A DNA stretch of 64,000 nt, from the NCBI GenBank assembly GCA_963840725.1, contig CAWIZY010000028.1, positions 186,001 through 250,000 of the forward strand, given 5' to 3'. The notes beneath the pieces were generated by a model. That model was not told the DNA's origin. It did no database searches and saw only the letters and a list, made by a program, of their open reading frames with translations. The position numbers and the translations under genes were made by a program. Every line of letters begins with the position of its first letter. Position 1 is the first letter of the stretch. This stretch comes from CAVWDU01 sp963840725. GTDB lineage: Bacteria; Pseudomonadota; Gammaproteobacteria; Pseudomonadales; Halieaceae. Below, piece after piece: positions 17,341 through 26,604 of this stretch.

Positions 17341-18092
17341 CAGAACAGATCCGAGTGCTAACCTATAACATCCACAAGGGTTATTGCAGTGGCAACCGTC
17401 GCTTCGTGCTCGACAGCATGCGCGAGCGGATTGCAGAAACCGGTGCAGATATCGTTTTCCTCCAGGAGATTCATGGCGAGGCGATCAAGAGCGAGGCAAA
17501 GAAAAAGCGCTTTACCTACCCCGATCAGCCACATTTCGAGTATCTGGCTGACCACTCGTGGCCCCACTATGCCTATGGCCGTAACGCAATCTATCGCAAG
17601 GGCGATCACGGCAACGCTATCCTTAGCAAGTTCCCTTTTGTGCGCTGGGAGAACATCGACGTGTCCATCTTCCCTCGCTCCAGCCGAAGTATTCTCCACG
17701 GCGTCATGGATATACCCAACACCGGTAAACACCTGCATGCGCTATGTGTGCATCTGGGCCTGCTGGAACAGGAGCGTCGCGGCCAGTTGCGGGCACTGAC
17801 AGAACGTATCGACTCGCACATACCGCACGACGAGCCGCTGATTATCGCCGGAGATTTCAATGACTGGCGGGGACAGGCGGAGAATCAGTTGCGGGACGAC
17901 CTGGAACTGGAAGAACTGTTCAGTACATTGGAGGGTCGACACGCCAAGACCTTCCCGGTGTGGGCTCCGCTGTTCCCGGTGGACCGGATTTATTTTCGCG
18001 GATTGCAGCCCAAGGCCTGCCGAAAGCTGGGCCACGGACCCTGGCGAGACCTGTCAGATCACGCGGCGCTGCTGGGCACTCTGAGCTTCTGA
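17337..18092 (+). CDS. Endonuclease/exonuclease/phosphatase family protein
   Basis: A 251-residue EEP-fold protein. It begins VLTYNIHKG and has IVFLQEIHGE (metal-binding Glu), GDHGNAILSKFPF, HLGLLEQERRGQL, IIAGDFNDW and a final LSDHAALLG. These are the conserved phosphodiesterase or phosphatase motifs, and the protein resembles E. coli YbhP. The start at 17337 overlaps the stop of the esterase gene (ATGA). The cytoplasmic substrate is unknown; relatives include DNases, sphingomyelinases and inositol phosphatases. Pairing with a membrane esterase hints at a role in lipid or phosphodiester turnover, which is only an inference. Confidence 0.85.
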   Translation: MTEQIRVLTYNIHKGYCSGNRRFVLDSMRERIAETGADIVFLQEIHGEAIKSEAKKKRFTYPDQPHFEYLADHSWPHYAYGRNAIYRKGDHGNAILSKFPFVRWENIDVSIFPRSSRSILHGVMDIPNTGKHLHALCVHLGLLEQERRGQLRALTERIDSHIPHDEPLIIAGDFNDWRGQAENQLRDDLELEELFSTLEGRHAKTFPVWAPLFPVDRIYFRGLQPKACRKLGHGPWRDLSDHAALLGTLSF

Positions 18093-18139
18093 CCCCATGA
18101 TGCAGAGGCGCTTAGCCAACCAGAGCAAAGGCCACAGCG

Positions 18140-18182
18140 CTAGTCCTCCACTAGTCCTCCACTAGTCCTCCACTAGTCCTCA
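18140..18182. repeat. Tandem 11-bp repeat, about 3.9 copies
   Basis: Unit CTAGTCCTCCA repeated at 18140, 18151, 18162 and 18173 (last copy partial). It lies in the convergent spacer between the EEP gene and arfB and is not coding for either. It is one of several short tandem arrays in this window. Confidence 0.9.
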
Positions 18183-18235
18183 CCCGTAAACAGATGTTGG
18201 ATTCTTCAGCGCCGGGGCAAGTCCCCGGTGGTGGT

Positions 18236-18670
18236 TTACTCCGGCGCAACCCGGCCGCGACGCGACTTCAGTTGCCCACGCCGGGCTTTGGCATCCAGAC
18301 GCCGCCGACGCGATGCCCGGGTGGGCCGAGTGGCGACCCGGGCGGGGGTACGAACACTGGCCTGATTCAATATTTCCACCAGACGCTGGATCGCCTCAGC
18401 CCGGTTTTTTTCCTGACTGCGTTGACGTTGTGCCTTGATGACCAACACCCCATCCCGGGTGAGACGACGATCCTGGCGGGCGAGCAGCGCGGTCTTCACA
18501 TAGTCAGGAAGCGACGCATTGTTGACATCAAAGCGCAGCTGAACCGCAGAAGACACTTTATTGACGTTCTGACCACCCGGGCCCTGAGCGCGCATCGCTT
18601 CAAATTCCAGCTCAGACAGCGGCACATTCAGACCATTATCGAGTTCTAGCAGAGTTTGTCTGGGGGTCAT
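18236..18670 (-). CDS. arfB: Alternative ribosome-rescue factor ArfB (YaeJ-type peptidyl-tRNA hydrolase)
   Basis: A 144-residue RF-1-like protein with the catalytic motif AQGPGGQNVNKVSSAVQLRF, and a basic C-terminal tail rich in Arg and Lys that threads into the mRNA channel of stalled ribosomes. The size and the absence of a release-factor codon-recognition domain distinguish it from RF1/RF2. It hydrolyses peptidyl-tRNA on non-stop ribosomes. It stands alone, convergent with the EEP gene. Confidence 0.93.
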   Translation of the reverse strand: MTPRQTLLELDNGLNVPLSELEFEAMRAQGPGGQNVNKVSSAVQLRFDVNNASLPDYVKTALLARQDRRLTRDGVLVIKAQRQRSQEKNRAEAIQRLVEILNQASVRTPARVATRPTRASRRRRLDAKARRGQLKSRRGRVAPE

Positions 18671-19198
18671 GGCTTGGCTTCGAGCAATTGGGCAAACAAA
18701 TCATCATTGGGGACCACCCCAAGGAGCTGGCCACCGAATTATACGTGATATTGACCTGTGAGATCTCGCTGCTACCGGACCGCCCCCGGGTGGAGGTCTC
18801 AAGTTATCCGCAAAGACTGACCTGAGTATGCCAAATAGTTCAACAAAACACCCGAGCGAAGAGCTGAGCTCATTGTGAACCCGTTGATGACAAGCAAGCT
18901 AAAAGACCTGGCAAGACTTCTACGTAAACGATTTGTAACGGCGTGATGGAGCGCGAGATTATCACAGCTATCTCGTTCTATAACGAAACAGAATAAAAAT
19001 ACTACGGGAAAGTAATGCCGAGTGTTACCAAGACCAAAATGCAGCTGAAGGCCGATCTTTGCGGCAATTGCCGGCCAGCCCTGCGCACTGCACGCGGCCC
19101 CCAGAGGCCACACGCTGTCAAACCCGCCGAAAAAAGCTATCATCACCAACCCGGACAGCGGGAATACGATCTGAGCGGTGCAGGCACCGGGGAACCGA
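18671..19198. other. Intergenic region upstream of the fusion protein
   Basis: 528 bp between divergently read arfB and the dehydrogenase-sulfatase gene. A minus-strand frame here runs into the coding start of the next gene and has no recognisable domain. An AT-richer stretch near 18940-19015, including GAGATTATCACAGCTATCTCG and TAACGAAACAG, is a plausible promoter or operator area for the plus-strand gene, but no convincing -35/-10 pair could be assigned. Confidence 0.35.
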
Positions 19199-21883
19199 AT
19201 GAAGAAAGCCATCTTGCTTGCGGCCATCGCCGTCGTTCTCGTCGCTCTGGGGCTCAACTCAGGGCAGGAATGGGTTGCGAGTGCTTCGGCCTTGCTCAGC
19301 AAGCAATCGGGTCCACAACCCGGGCAACCCAAACCCTACAACGGCGACCTGCCCTCCATGGCCCGGATAAACATCCGCAACGCCGTTCTGGAAAAGGTCT
19401 ACTCCGGACTCGATCATCCCTGGGCCATGGAGATTCTCTCTGACGAAGAGTTATTGATCAGCGAGTTTGGCGGCGGAATGGTCAGGCTCAACCTGCTAAG
19501 CGGCAAAGCCAGCACAGTGACCGGCCTGCCCGATTACCTGGCGACGGGAAAGGACCAGATTGGCCTGATGGACATCGCCCTACACCCCCAGTTCTCCGAC
19601 AACAAGCTGGTCTACTTCAGCCACGCACTGGAGAGTCCCACGGAACCCGGCAAGCACGCTACCGCCCTGTCCCGCGCCACACTGGATGGGCAGCAACTAG
19701 ATGAAGTACGGCAGATTTTCGTCGCCACGCCCTACGGAAAATCCCCGTCCAACTTTGGTGGTGCGCTCGCCTTTGACGATCTTGGGTATCTCTATCTCGG
19801 TACGGGTGACCGCTCCCGGGAGCAGCTCGCCCAGGAGCCAAACCGCCTCACTGGCAAAATCCTCCGGCTCACGGATACAGCAAAGGTGCCAGTGGACAAC
19901 CCATTTGTCCAAGACCCTCTTGTTGACGACAGTATTTACGCTCTGGGCGTTCGCAACCCCCAGGGACTGGTGTTCGACCATGAGTCGGGGCAGCTACTGG
20001 AGATCTATCGCGGCGGTATGTTTCCCGAATGGGAGGGCGACCTGTTGGTAGGCGCACTCAAGGGTGCGCACATCAGCAAACTCGATCGGCGCGACGGTGC
20101 CATCATCTCGGAGCAACCGATTCTGGATGAGTTAGAGGACCGGATACGCGATATCAAGGTGGCGAGCGATGGATCGATACTGATTCTAACGCAGAAAGAG
20201 GGTGCCGTGTATCGACTCTACCGGGACTTCAAGCGCGAAGATCTCGACCAGGGAACCCCCCGCAAAGGAAAGTTGGTCTACCGTATCGCCTGCGCCACTT
20301 GTCATAGTGCCCAATCACCGGGTGTCCCACAACTGGGTGATACCCAAGCCTGGAAACCACGAGCGCGCAAGGGCCTCGACCAGTTGTACCAGAATACCCT
20401 GCACGGGGTAGGAGACATGCCACCGCGGGGACTGTGCGGGAATTGCAGCGAGGTGGAGCTGCGCAAAGCCGTTGATTTTATGCTCGACAAAGCCAAATTG
20501 AAGGCCGATAGTAAAAAAGATACTCAACTAGCGACCGCTACAGCTGCAAAACAGATAAAGCCACTTTTGAAGCAGCAACGGTCGGAAAAAAATCAGCGGC
20601 CCAACTTTGTGGTTTTTATTGCTGACGATCTGGGCTGGGATGACATAGGCCCTTACGGAAATCGCTTTGTACAAACGCCTCATATTGACCAGTTGGCGGC
20701 TGGCGGACTGCGTTTTGACAATGCATTTCTCACCACCAGCTCCTGCAGCCCCAGCCGCGCAAGCATACTCACGGGCAAATACCCCAACAGTAACGGCCTG
20801 ATGCACCTGCACCAGGCTATGCCGGCCTCGGAAAAAACCATCGCTGCCCTGCTTGGAAACGCGGGCTACTACACGGCAGCTTTTGGTAAGTGGCACATTG
20901 GTGCGGAGATAAAAGCACAGTTTTCCAAGGTAGCGGAAGACAAGCGGGGCAGTGGAGCAGGGCGCTGGGTCAAGGGCCTTCGGGAGCGCCCCAGGAACAA
21001 GCCGTTTTTTTTCTGGCTGGCATCCCGTGATCCACACAGGCCCTGGCTGACAGATGGCGACCCGGCCGGCCCCAATTATGACCCCGCCAGCATTTCTCTG
21101 CCGCCAGGGTTCGTCGATGGGCCTGGCGGCCGAGCCGAACTGGCGGCTTACTTCAGCGAGGTGAGTCGCTTTGACCGTGATATCGGCAAAGTGGTGGCCG
21201 AGTTAAAAGCACAGGGTGTACTTGAAAACACCGTGATCATCGTGATGTCTGACAATGGACGGCCCTTTTTTGGCGCCAAGCAATTGCTTTACGATGCCGG
21301 CATCAAGACCCCCTTTATTCTCCACTGGCCAGCGCAAATCGCAGCGGCGGACAGTCGCGCGCAATTAATCAGCATGGTGGACCTGGCCCCTACCGTGCTC
21401 GAATGGGCTGGGCTGGCGGCACCTCAGTACATGCAGGGGGTGTCCTTCGCGGGCATGATTGCCGACCCCGCCCATCGCAGTCGGGACTATATTTTTGCCC
21501 AGCGCAACTGGCACGGACGCAACGCCCATGAGCGGTTGGTCAGGTCACTGCACTGGGCCTACAAGGAAAACCGGTTTCCCCTGCATGGGGACTGTATCAA
21601 CGGCGGCTATGGCTTCTCCGCCGCATTCAGGGAGTTCCAACAGGCCTACAGCGATGGAAAACTAACCGATACAGAAGCCGCCTGCTTCGCCACGGTGCGT
21701 CCGGATGCGGAGCTGCTGGCGGTAGACGCCAACGGAGTGGAGGTACTCGACAACCGCATCGACGAGCCACAGTTACAGGATGTGGTAAGGAGCATGAGCC
21801 GTGTTCTGGCGCAGTGGCGGCTGGACACCGACGACCGCAACTATGAGCCCTATACTGCAGGATCGGCTGATGCCGCAGACTGA
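19199..21883 (+). CDS. Fusion: PQQ-type aldose dehydrogenase, cytochrome c5 and type I sulfatase
   Basis: An 894-residue protein with three parts. Residues 8-25 are a hydrophobic signal or anchor. Residues ~55-350 resemble soluble PQQ glucose/sorbosone dehydrogenases (HPWAMEILSDEELLISE, GLMDIALHPQF, GKILRLTD, LGVRNPQGLVFD). Residues ~360-440 are a cytochrome c5-like domain: C365-A-T-C-H369, M407 in GDMPPRG, and the family's extra Cys pair in GLCGNCSE. Residues ~460-880 are a formylglycine sulfatase: FIADDLGWDD metal site, C516-S-P-S-R520, GKWHIG, and SDNGRPFFGAK. No internal stop or frameshift separates the parts. I infer a periplasmic enzyme oxidising and desulfating sugars. FGE is not in the window. 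Confidence 0.88.
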   Translation: MKKAILLAAIAVVLVALGLNSGQEWVASASALLSKQSGPQPGQPKPYNGDLPSMARINIRNAVLEKVYSGLDHPWAMEILSDEELLISEFGGGMVRLNLLSGKASTVTGLPDYLATGKDQIGLMDIALHPQFSDNKLVYFSHALESPTEPGKHATALSRATLDGQQLDEVRQIFVATPYGKSPSNFGGALAFDDLGYLYLGTGDRSREQLAQEPNRLTGKILRLTDTAKVPVDNPFVQDPLVDDSIYALGVRNPQGLVFDHESGQLLEIYRGGMFPEWEGDLLVGALKGAHISKLDRRDGAIISEQPILDELEDRIRDIKVASDGSILILTQKEGAVYRLYRDFKREDLDQGTPRKGKLVYRIACATCHSAQSPGVPQLGDTQAWKPRARKGLDQLYQNTLHGVGDMPPRGLCGNCSEVELRKAVDFMLDKAKLKADSKKDTQLATATAAKQIKPLLKQQRSEKNQRPNFVVFIADDLGWDDIGPYGNRFVQTPHIDQLAAGGLRFDNAFLTTSSCSPSRASILTGKYPNSNGLMHLHQAMPASEKTIAALLGNAGYYTAAFGKWHIGAEIKAQFSKVAEDKRGSGAGRWVKGLRERPRNKPFFFWLASRDPHRPWLTDGDPAGPNYDPASISLPPGFVDGPGGRAELAAYFSEVSRFDRDIGKVVAELKAQGVLENTVIIVMSDNGRPFFGAKQLLYDAGIKTPFILHWPAQIAAADSRAQLISMVDLAPTVLEWAGLAAPQYMQGVSFAGMIADPAHRSRDYIFAQRNWHGRNAHERLVRSLHWAYKENRFPLHGDCINGGYGFSAAFREFQQAYSDGKLTDTEAACFATVRPDAELLAVDANGVEVLDNRIDEPQLQDVVRSMSRVLAQWRLDTDDRNYEPYTAGSADAAD

Positions 21884-21890
21884 AGAACCG

Positions 21891-22802
21891 ATGAGCGAAT
21901 CCACCAGCACAGCCGAACGAGCACGGCTACTCAGCCTGGCAACCCGCGCCTCGGTGGCCACCGCGTGCCTGCTCGTCATTGCCAAACTCGTCGCCTACTG
22001 GTATAGCGACTCAGTCAGTATATTGGCGTCCCTGGTGGACTCGCTCATGGATGGAGGCGCCTCCCTGCTCAACCTGGTGGCGGTGCGCTATGCGCTGGCT
22101 CCCCCCGACGCTAAACATCGCTTCGGGCATGGCAAGGCCGAGTCTATTGCGGCGCTTGCTCAGGCGACTTTTATTGCCGGTTCAGGGTTTTTTCTGGTCG
22201 CCGAATCCCTGTCGCGAATGGTCCGACCGCGGCCGCTGGAAGATCCTGGTCTGGGGATTGTCGTCATGCTGGGCGCCATTGTAATAACGCTGTTATTGCA
22301 GGTGCTGCAGCACCATGTGATCCGCCGTACGCAATCCCGTGCCATCGAGGCCGATGCCTTGCATTATCGAATGGACCTGCTCACTAACAGCGCAATCATT
22401 CTGGCACTGCTGCTGACACAACTCGGCTGGTTTATGGCGGATTCGCTGTTTGCCCTGGCCATCGCCATCTATATTCTATACAGCGCCTGGCATATCGGCG
22501 CGGAAGCGTTCCAGGATTTGCTGGATCGGGAACTGCCTAACGAGACCAGGCTGGAGATTATTCGGCTGGCAACCGGTCATCCCGGGGTCGAAGGCATCCA
22601 CGACCTCCGCACGAGGCTTTCGGGGCACACGGCATTTATCCAACTCCATCTGGACCTTGATGAAACACTCACTCTGGCCGAGGCACACCGAATCAGCGAC
22701 GAGGTACACACTGCAGTTATTGCTCACATTCCCGATGCCGACATAGTCATCCATCAGGACCCGGTGCCCGCAGCCGCCGCTGTGCCTCTTCCCGGGCAGT
22801 GA
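21891..22802 (+). CDS. fieF: Cation diffusion facilitator, FieF-like
   Basis: A 303-residue CDF-family metal/proton antiporter with six predicted membrane helices and the FieF layout: SILASLVDSLMDGGASLLN (first metal-site Asp pair), HRFGHGKAESIAALAQ, then EADALHYRMDLLTN (second pair) and a cytoplasmic C-terminal domain with LHLDLDETLTLAEAHRIS. Known substrates are ferrous iron and zinc. It begins seven bases after the sulfatase fusion, probably co-transcribed. ATG at 21870 with AGGA seven bases upstream is an alternative start that overlaps the upstream gene. The symbol is by closest family resemblance. Confidence 0.87.
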   Translation: MSESTSTAERARLLSLATRASVATACLLVIAKLVAYWYSDSVSILASLVDSLMDGGASLLNLVAVRYALAPPDAKHRFGHGKAESIAALAQATFIAGSGFFLVAESLSRMVRPRPLEDPGLGIVVMLGAIVITLLLQVLQHHVIRRTQSRAIEADALHYRMDLLTNSAIILALLLTQLGWFMADSLFALAIAIYILYSAWHIGAEAFQDLLDRELPNETRLEIIRLATGHPGVEGIHDLRTRLSGHTAFIQLHLDLDETLTLAEAHRISDEVHTAVIAHIPDADIVIHQDPVPAAAAVPLPGQ

Positions 22803-22847
22803 TCAATTCCAGCTCGTCTCAGCCAAGCGGAGGAGGGAAGCGTCGGT

Positions 22848-22946
22848 CAAGACTGCTGCAACATCGTTCAAGACTGCTGCAACATCGTTCAAGACTGCTG
22901 CAACATCGTTCAAGACTGCTGCAGCATCGTTCAAGACTGCTGCAGC
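22848..22946. repeat. Tandem 21-bp repeat, 4 full copies plus a partial fifth
   Basis: Units start at 22848, 22869, 22890, 22911 and 22932. The unit opens CAAGACTGCTGCA; the fourth and fifth copies differ at one position (GCAGC for GCAAC). It sits in the 161-bp convergent spacer between fieF and the SYLF gene. There are no unique spacers between units, so it is not CRISPR. A frame on the plus strand reads through it as a 7-residue repeat but resembles no protein. Confidence 0.93.
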
Positions 22947-22963
22947 GCCACAAGCCCGCCGTT

Positions 22964-23548
22964 CTACAGGGCAGTATACTTGTACTTCTGCCCACCCAGT
23001 GTCGCTTCGTACATCAGGCCGCCCTTTGCCACGGTAAAAATCGCCATACCCTTGGTATAGCCTCCTCCAGCAGTAGTGGCATTATTTTTGCCACCGCTGG
23101 CACCCGCGGCCGTGCCGCCACCCGTTGTCGCCTCTGCTGAAACACCGGCAGTGAGCGCCACCGCCGTGGCCTGGGCACTAAACTCAAAACTACCGGAGGT
23201 AAAGTCGTCAAAAGCACGCTTGTCCTCGAAGAATATGACCTGGCTGTATACCTGACCGCCCAACTGCAGGCCGACGGTCAACTGGGACATGCTGGCATTG
23301 CCAACATGCTTGCCACCGGCATAGACGCGGCCCTTACCGTGTGCCCCACCGATGCCCACTCCACCTTTGCCGATACTGGGGAACAATGCGTAGCCATAGC
23401 TGCTGCTGAAAAACTTGCCGCTTTCGCCTGCGTCTTTGAAGACTTTCATGGCGTCTGCATAGGCAGCATTATCGTCTGCTGCAATTGCCAGTGGCGTCGC
23501 TGTAGCCATCACCAGCAGCAGCATGAGAGAGCGAATTGAAACTGTCAT
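22964..23548 (-). CDS. SYLF/YSC84-domain lipid-binding protein, secreted
   Basis: A 194-residue protein with a Sec signal (SIRSLMLLLVMATATPLAIAA) and a SYLF-type domain: FSSSYGYALFPSIGKGGVGIGGAHGKG, LQLGGQVYSQVIFFEDKRAFDDF and a final KGGLMYEATLGGQKYKY. The family binds phosphoinositides in eukaryotes; the bacterial role is unknown, probably periplasmic or outer-membrane. ATG at 23548 has AGGAA about eight bases upstream; the frame extends to 23614 but the added residues precede the signal peptide. A Gly/Ala/Thr-rich insert (TTGGGTAAGASGGKNN) lies between domain halves. Confidence 0.88.
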   Translation of the reverse strand: MTVSIRSLMLLLVMATATPLAIAADDNAAYADAMKVFKDAGESGKFFSSSYGYALFPSIGKGGVGIGGAHGKGRVYAGGKHVGNASMSQLTVGLQLGGQVYSQVIFFEDKRAFDDFTSGSFEFSAQATAVALTAGVSAEATTGGGTAAGASGGKNNATTAGGGYTKGMAIFTVAKGGLMYEATLGGQKYKYTAL

Positions 23549-23771
23549 GATGTGGTTCCTCTTGGATATGAGATGTCGTCTGAGCTTGTCGATTGTCGGT
23601 GCCAAAGTACCCACTAGTAATTAAAGGTCTTTACACCGCCCCGGACTCTAACCTGTATTCGCTGAGACAGCAATCCCGCCACAAGATCGGCTGCAAAACC
23701 GTTATACACTGCGACCGCACCCCACTATGATGATCGCACGCGTTTTAGCAAAGCCTAGCGGAGATCCGGTG

Positions 23772-24968
23772 ATGACATTCAACGGCAGAATCAGTGAACT
23801 ATCTCAACGCCTGGTGCCCCAGAGCAGCGGCGTCTGGGCGGTGCACGACCGCGCCAGCGAGCAGCATGCCAAGGGTGAGGACGTCTACCTGCTCTCTGTC
23901 GGGGACCCCGACCTGGCCACCCTGCCCTCCACTATTCATGCCGCCATCAACAGCCTGGAAAAGGGTCGCACCCACTATGCTCCCGGAAGGGGTGAGCTGG
24001 GGCTGCGCAAAATTATCGCTGAGATCGAAGTCACGAGTACCGGTAAGCAGACGGATCCGGACAACGTCATCATTTTTCCCGGCGCCACCAACGCCATTTA
24101 CAGCGTTATGTCCTGCCTGCTCAATGCGGGCGATGAAGTCGTTGTGGCCGAGCCCATGTACATTGGCTACGAGGGTATTTTCAAAGCACTCGACGCAACG
24201 GTAGTAACCGTCCCGCTGCTGGTCCAGCAAAATTTTGCACTGGATGTCGAGGGCATCAAAAACGCGATCTCTGCGCGCACCAATGTGGTATTCCTGAACA
24301 CACCCGGCAACCCGGCCGGCAACATGATCGAAACCACGCAACTGCGCGAACTGGCCGCATTTTGCCTCGCTCGGGACATTTGGCTGGTCTGCGATGAGGT
24401 CTACTCCATGATCACCTTCGACGAGTATCACGTGTCTCTGCGCAAAGCCGCGGAGAAGCTGGACAACGTCGTAATCATTGATGGGCTCTCCAAGTCTCAT
24501 GCCATGACCGGCTGGCGACTAGGTTGGACCGTGGCCAGTAAGGCTTTTTCCCGCCACCTGCTGGAGTTCACTTCTTCGACAATTTTCGGGTGCTGCCAGT
24601 TCGTCCAAGATGCCGCCGCCTATGCGCTCACCAATGACGAAGAGTACATTCGCGGGGTTCGAGAGGAATACCGTCAGCGACGAAACTATGTCTGCCAGCG
24701 CGTAAACGCTATACCCGGACTTTCCTGTGAGGTGCCACAGGCCGGGATGTTTGTCATGATCAGGGTAGCGCAGCTGGCGCCAGATGGCCTCGCGTTTGCA
24801 GAGGATCTATTGGCCAGTAAAAAGGTGTCGGTCCTGCCCGGCGCCGGCTTCGGGGCTACCACTAGCGAGTATGTGCGCGTATCACTCGCACAGCCCGTTA
24901 CCATCCTCAAGCCGGCACTGGATCGTATTGAGGCCTATGCGCGGGAACGCCACAGCCACGAACTGTAA
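23772..24968 (+). CDS. Class I/II pyridoxal-phosphate aminotransferase
   Basis: A 398-residue fold-type I aminotransferase. Signatures are HYAPGRGELGLRKIIA, FPGATNAIYSVMSCLLNAGDEV, NTPGNPAGNMI, LVCDEVYSMITFD, and GLSKSHAMTGWRLGW with the PLP lysine, then an Arg-containing C-terminus (SEYVRVSL). The substrate is not determined; relatives use aspartate, alanine or aromatic amino acids. ATG at 23772 has GGAG eight bases upstream; two earlier ATGs at 23727-23732 would add 15 residues. It converges with the class III aminotransferase downstream. Confidence 0.88.
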   Translation: MTFNGRISELSQRLVPQSSGVWAVHDRASEQHAKGEDVYLLSVGDPDLATLPSTIHAAINSLEKGRTHYAPGRGELGLRKIIAEIEVTSTGKQTDPDNVIIFPGATNAIYSVMSCLLNAGDEVVVAEPMYIGYEGIFKALDATVVTVPLLVQQNFALDVEGIKNAISARTNVVFLNTPGNPAGNMIETTQLRELAAFCLARDIWLVCDEVYSMITFDEYHVSLRKAAEKLDNVVIIDGLSKSHAMTGWRLGWTVASKAFSRHLLEFTSSTIFGCCQFVQDAAAYALTNDEEYIRGVREEYRQRRNYVCQRVNAIPGLSCEVPQAGMFVMIRVAQLAPDGLAFAEDLLASKKVSVLPGAGFGATTSEYVRVSLAQPVTILKPALDRIEAYARERHSHEL

Positions 24969-25011
24969 TGGCTCTGCCTGCTGCCACAACCCATAATAGT
25001 CACGGGAGCCG

Positions 25012-26370
25012 TCAGCCGCCTGCAGCCCCATAGAGCTCATTGAGCGAGTCCCCCAGCGCGCTGACCAGACTGTCTATTTCTGCTGGTTCAATAGTGAACG
25101 GCAGACCGAGCTGGATTGTGTCGCCTCCGTAACGCACATAATAGCCTTTTTGCCACATGCTCATTGCGATCTCGTAGGGACGCAGCAGTGGCTCGCCAGG
25201 TGCAGCGGACAGGGTGAGTGCTCCCGCAAAACCATAGTTGCGGATATCGGCTACGTGGGGGCAACCTCGCAACTCATGCAACTTGCTCTCGAACAACGGC
25301 GCCAATTCGCCGACCCGCTCGATCAACTGGTCACGTTCCAACAAGTCCAGAGTCACCAGCCCCGCTGCACAGGCAACAGGGTGGGCGGAATAGGTATAAC
25401 CGTGCGGCAACTCCAGCGCATATTCCGGTCCACCCTGCTCCATAAACGTATCGTAAATACCCTGTTGCACCGCCACCGCGCCCATAGGAATAGCGCCGTT
25501 TGTCAGCTGTTTGGCGAGTGTCATAATATCTGGCGTGACCCCAAAAGCCTCGGCACCGGAACGAGCCCCGACCCGGCCAAAGGCGCAAATCACTTCATCG
25601 AAAATCAGCAGAATATCGTGGGCCCGACAGATGTCCCTGAGCCGGGCAAGGTAGCCCACAGGGGGCGGCATGACGCCGCCGGAACCCGCCATTGGCTCGA
25701 CGATGACGGCGGCTATATTGCTCGCATCGTGCAGGGCGATGAGATCCAGTAGCTCATCCGCCAATTCCGCACCATGCTCTGGCATGCCCTTGCTGAAAAG
25801 ATTCCCGGGCAACAGGGTGTGTCGCAAATGGTCGGCCTCCACGGCACTACCGTAAAGGGCTCTGTTGGCACCAATGCCACCCACCGAGATGCCTCCGAAG
25901 TTAACACCATGATAGCCCTTGGCGCGGCCAATCAGCCGTGTCTTGTTTGCCTGCCCGCGCTTGCGCCAGTATGCGCGCGCAATTTTAAGGGCGGTCTCAA
26001 CAGACTCCGACCCGGAACCCGTGAAAAATACCCGATTCAGGCCCTCGGGCATGTACTGAACGACACGTTCGGCCAGCTTGAATGCGCCGGGATGACCGAA
26101 CTGAAACGAAGGTGCATAGTCCAGCTGCGCCGCCTGCGCCCCCACCGCTTCGGCAATCTCTTTCCGACCATGGCCCAGGCCACAAGTCCATAGACCTGAA
26201 AGACCATCCAGTATCTGCCGCCCGTCGGCACTGGTGTAGTAGTTGCCGCTGGCCGCGACCATCAGCCGCGGGTCCTGCTTGAACTGGCGGTTGCCGGTAA
26301 ACGGCATCCAGAACGCATCCAATTGCGCCTGGCTTAGCCCGGCGCGCTTGTCAAAGGCAGCCATATTCAT
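25012..26370 (-). CDS. Class III aminotransferase, omega-amino acid--pyruvate transaminase type
   Basis: A 452-residue PLP enzyme. It has DGLSGLWTCGLGHGRKEI, FFTGSGSESVETALKIA, YHGVNFGGISVGG, LLIFDEVICAFGRVG, TLAKQLTNGAIPMGAVAV with the Schiff-base lysine, and HGYTYSAHPVACAA. These match beta-alanine/omega-amino acid:pyruvate transaminases. AGGAG lies eight bases before the ATG at 26370. A role in beta-alanine, taurine or polyamine breakdown is possible; context does not decide. Confidence 0.9.
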   Translation of the reverse strand: MNMAAFDKRAGLSQAQLDAFWMPFTGNRQFKQDPRLMVAASGNYYTSADGRQILDGLSGLWTCGLGHGRKEIAEAVGAQAAQLDYAPSFQFGHPGAFKLAERVVQYMPEGLNRVFFTGSGSESVETALKIARAYWRKRGQANKTRLIGRAKGYHGVNFGGISVGGIGANRALYGSAVEADHLRHTLLPGNLFSKGMPEHGAELADELLDLIALHDASNIAAVIVEPMAGSGGVMPPPVGYLARLRDICRAHDILLIFDEVICAFGRVGARSGAEAFGVTPDIMTLAKQLTNGAIPMGAVAVQQGIYDTFMEQGGPEYALELPHGYTYSAHPVACAAGLVTLDLLERDQLIERVGELAPLFESKLHELRGCPHVADIRNYGFAGALTLSAAPGEPLLRPYEIAMSMWQKGYYVRYGGDTIQLGLPFTIEPAEIDSLVSALGDSLNELYGAAGG

Positions 26371-26604
26371 GGCTCTGCTCCTGTGAGGTGATCAGGTCCC
26401 CAGTGTGCGTCGATTCGGCGATGATTCCCATAGCGATCACTTTCAGTTTATTCAAGTTGTGCCCGGGGTATATCACCCGGCTGTGGCGATCTGCCCCTCA
26501 CCGCCGTCTCTCACCCCGACGCGCCAAGGATTACCAACCTTGTATCCGACCGCACAGCAATTCTGGTCCACGCCGCCAAAACAGCCGAACCCGTCAAGCC
26601 GCGC

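Noticed and set aside
18799..19332. 177-residue minus-strand ORF upstream of the sulfatase fusion
   Set aside because: It overlaps the signal-peptide region of the plus-strand gene and has no recognisable domain.
22848..22946. CRISPR array from the 21-bp repeats
   Set aside because: The units are contiguous with no spacers, and no cas genes are nearby.
22799..23140. Plus-strand ORF with HRSRLLQ repeats
   Set aside because: It reads the 21-bp repeat and then the antisense of the SYLF gene; no recognisable protein.
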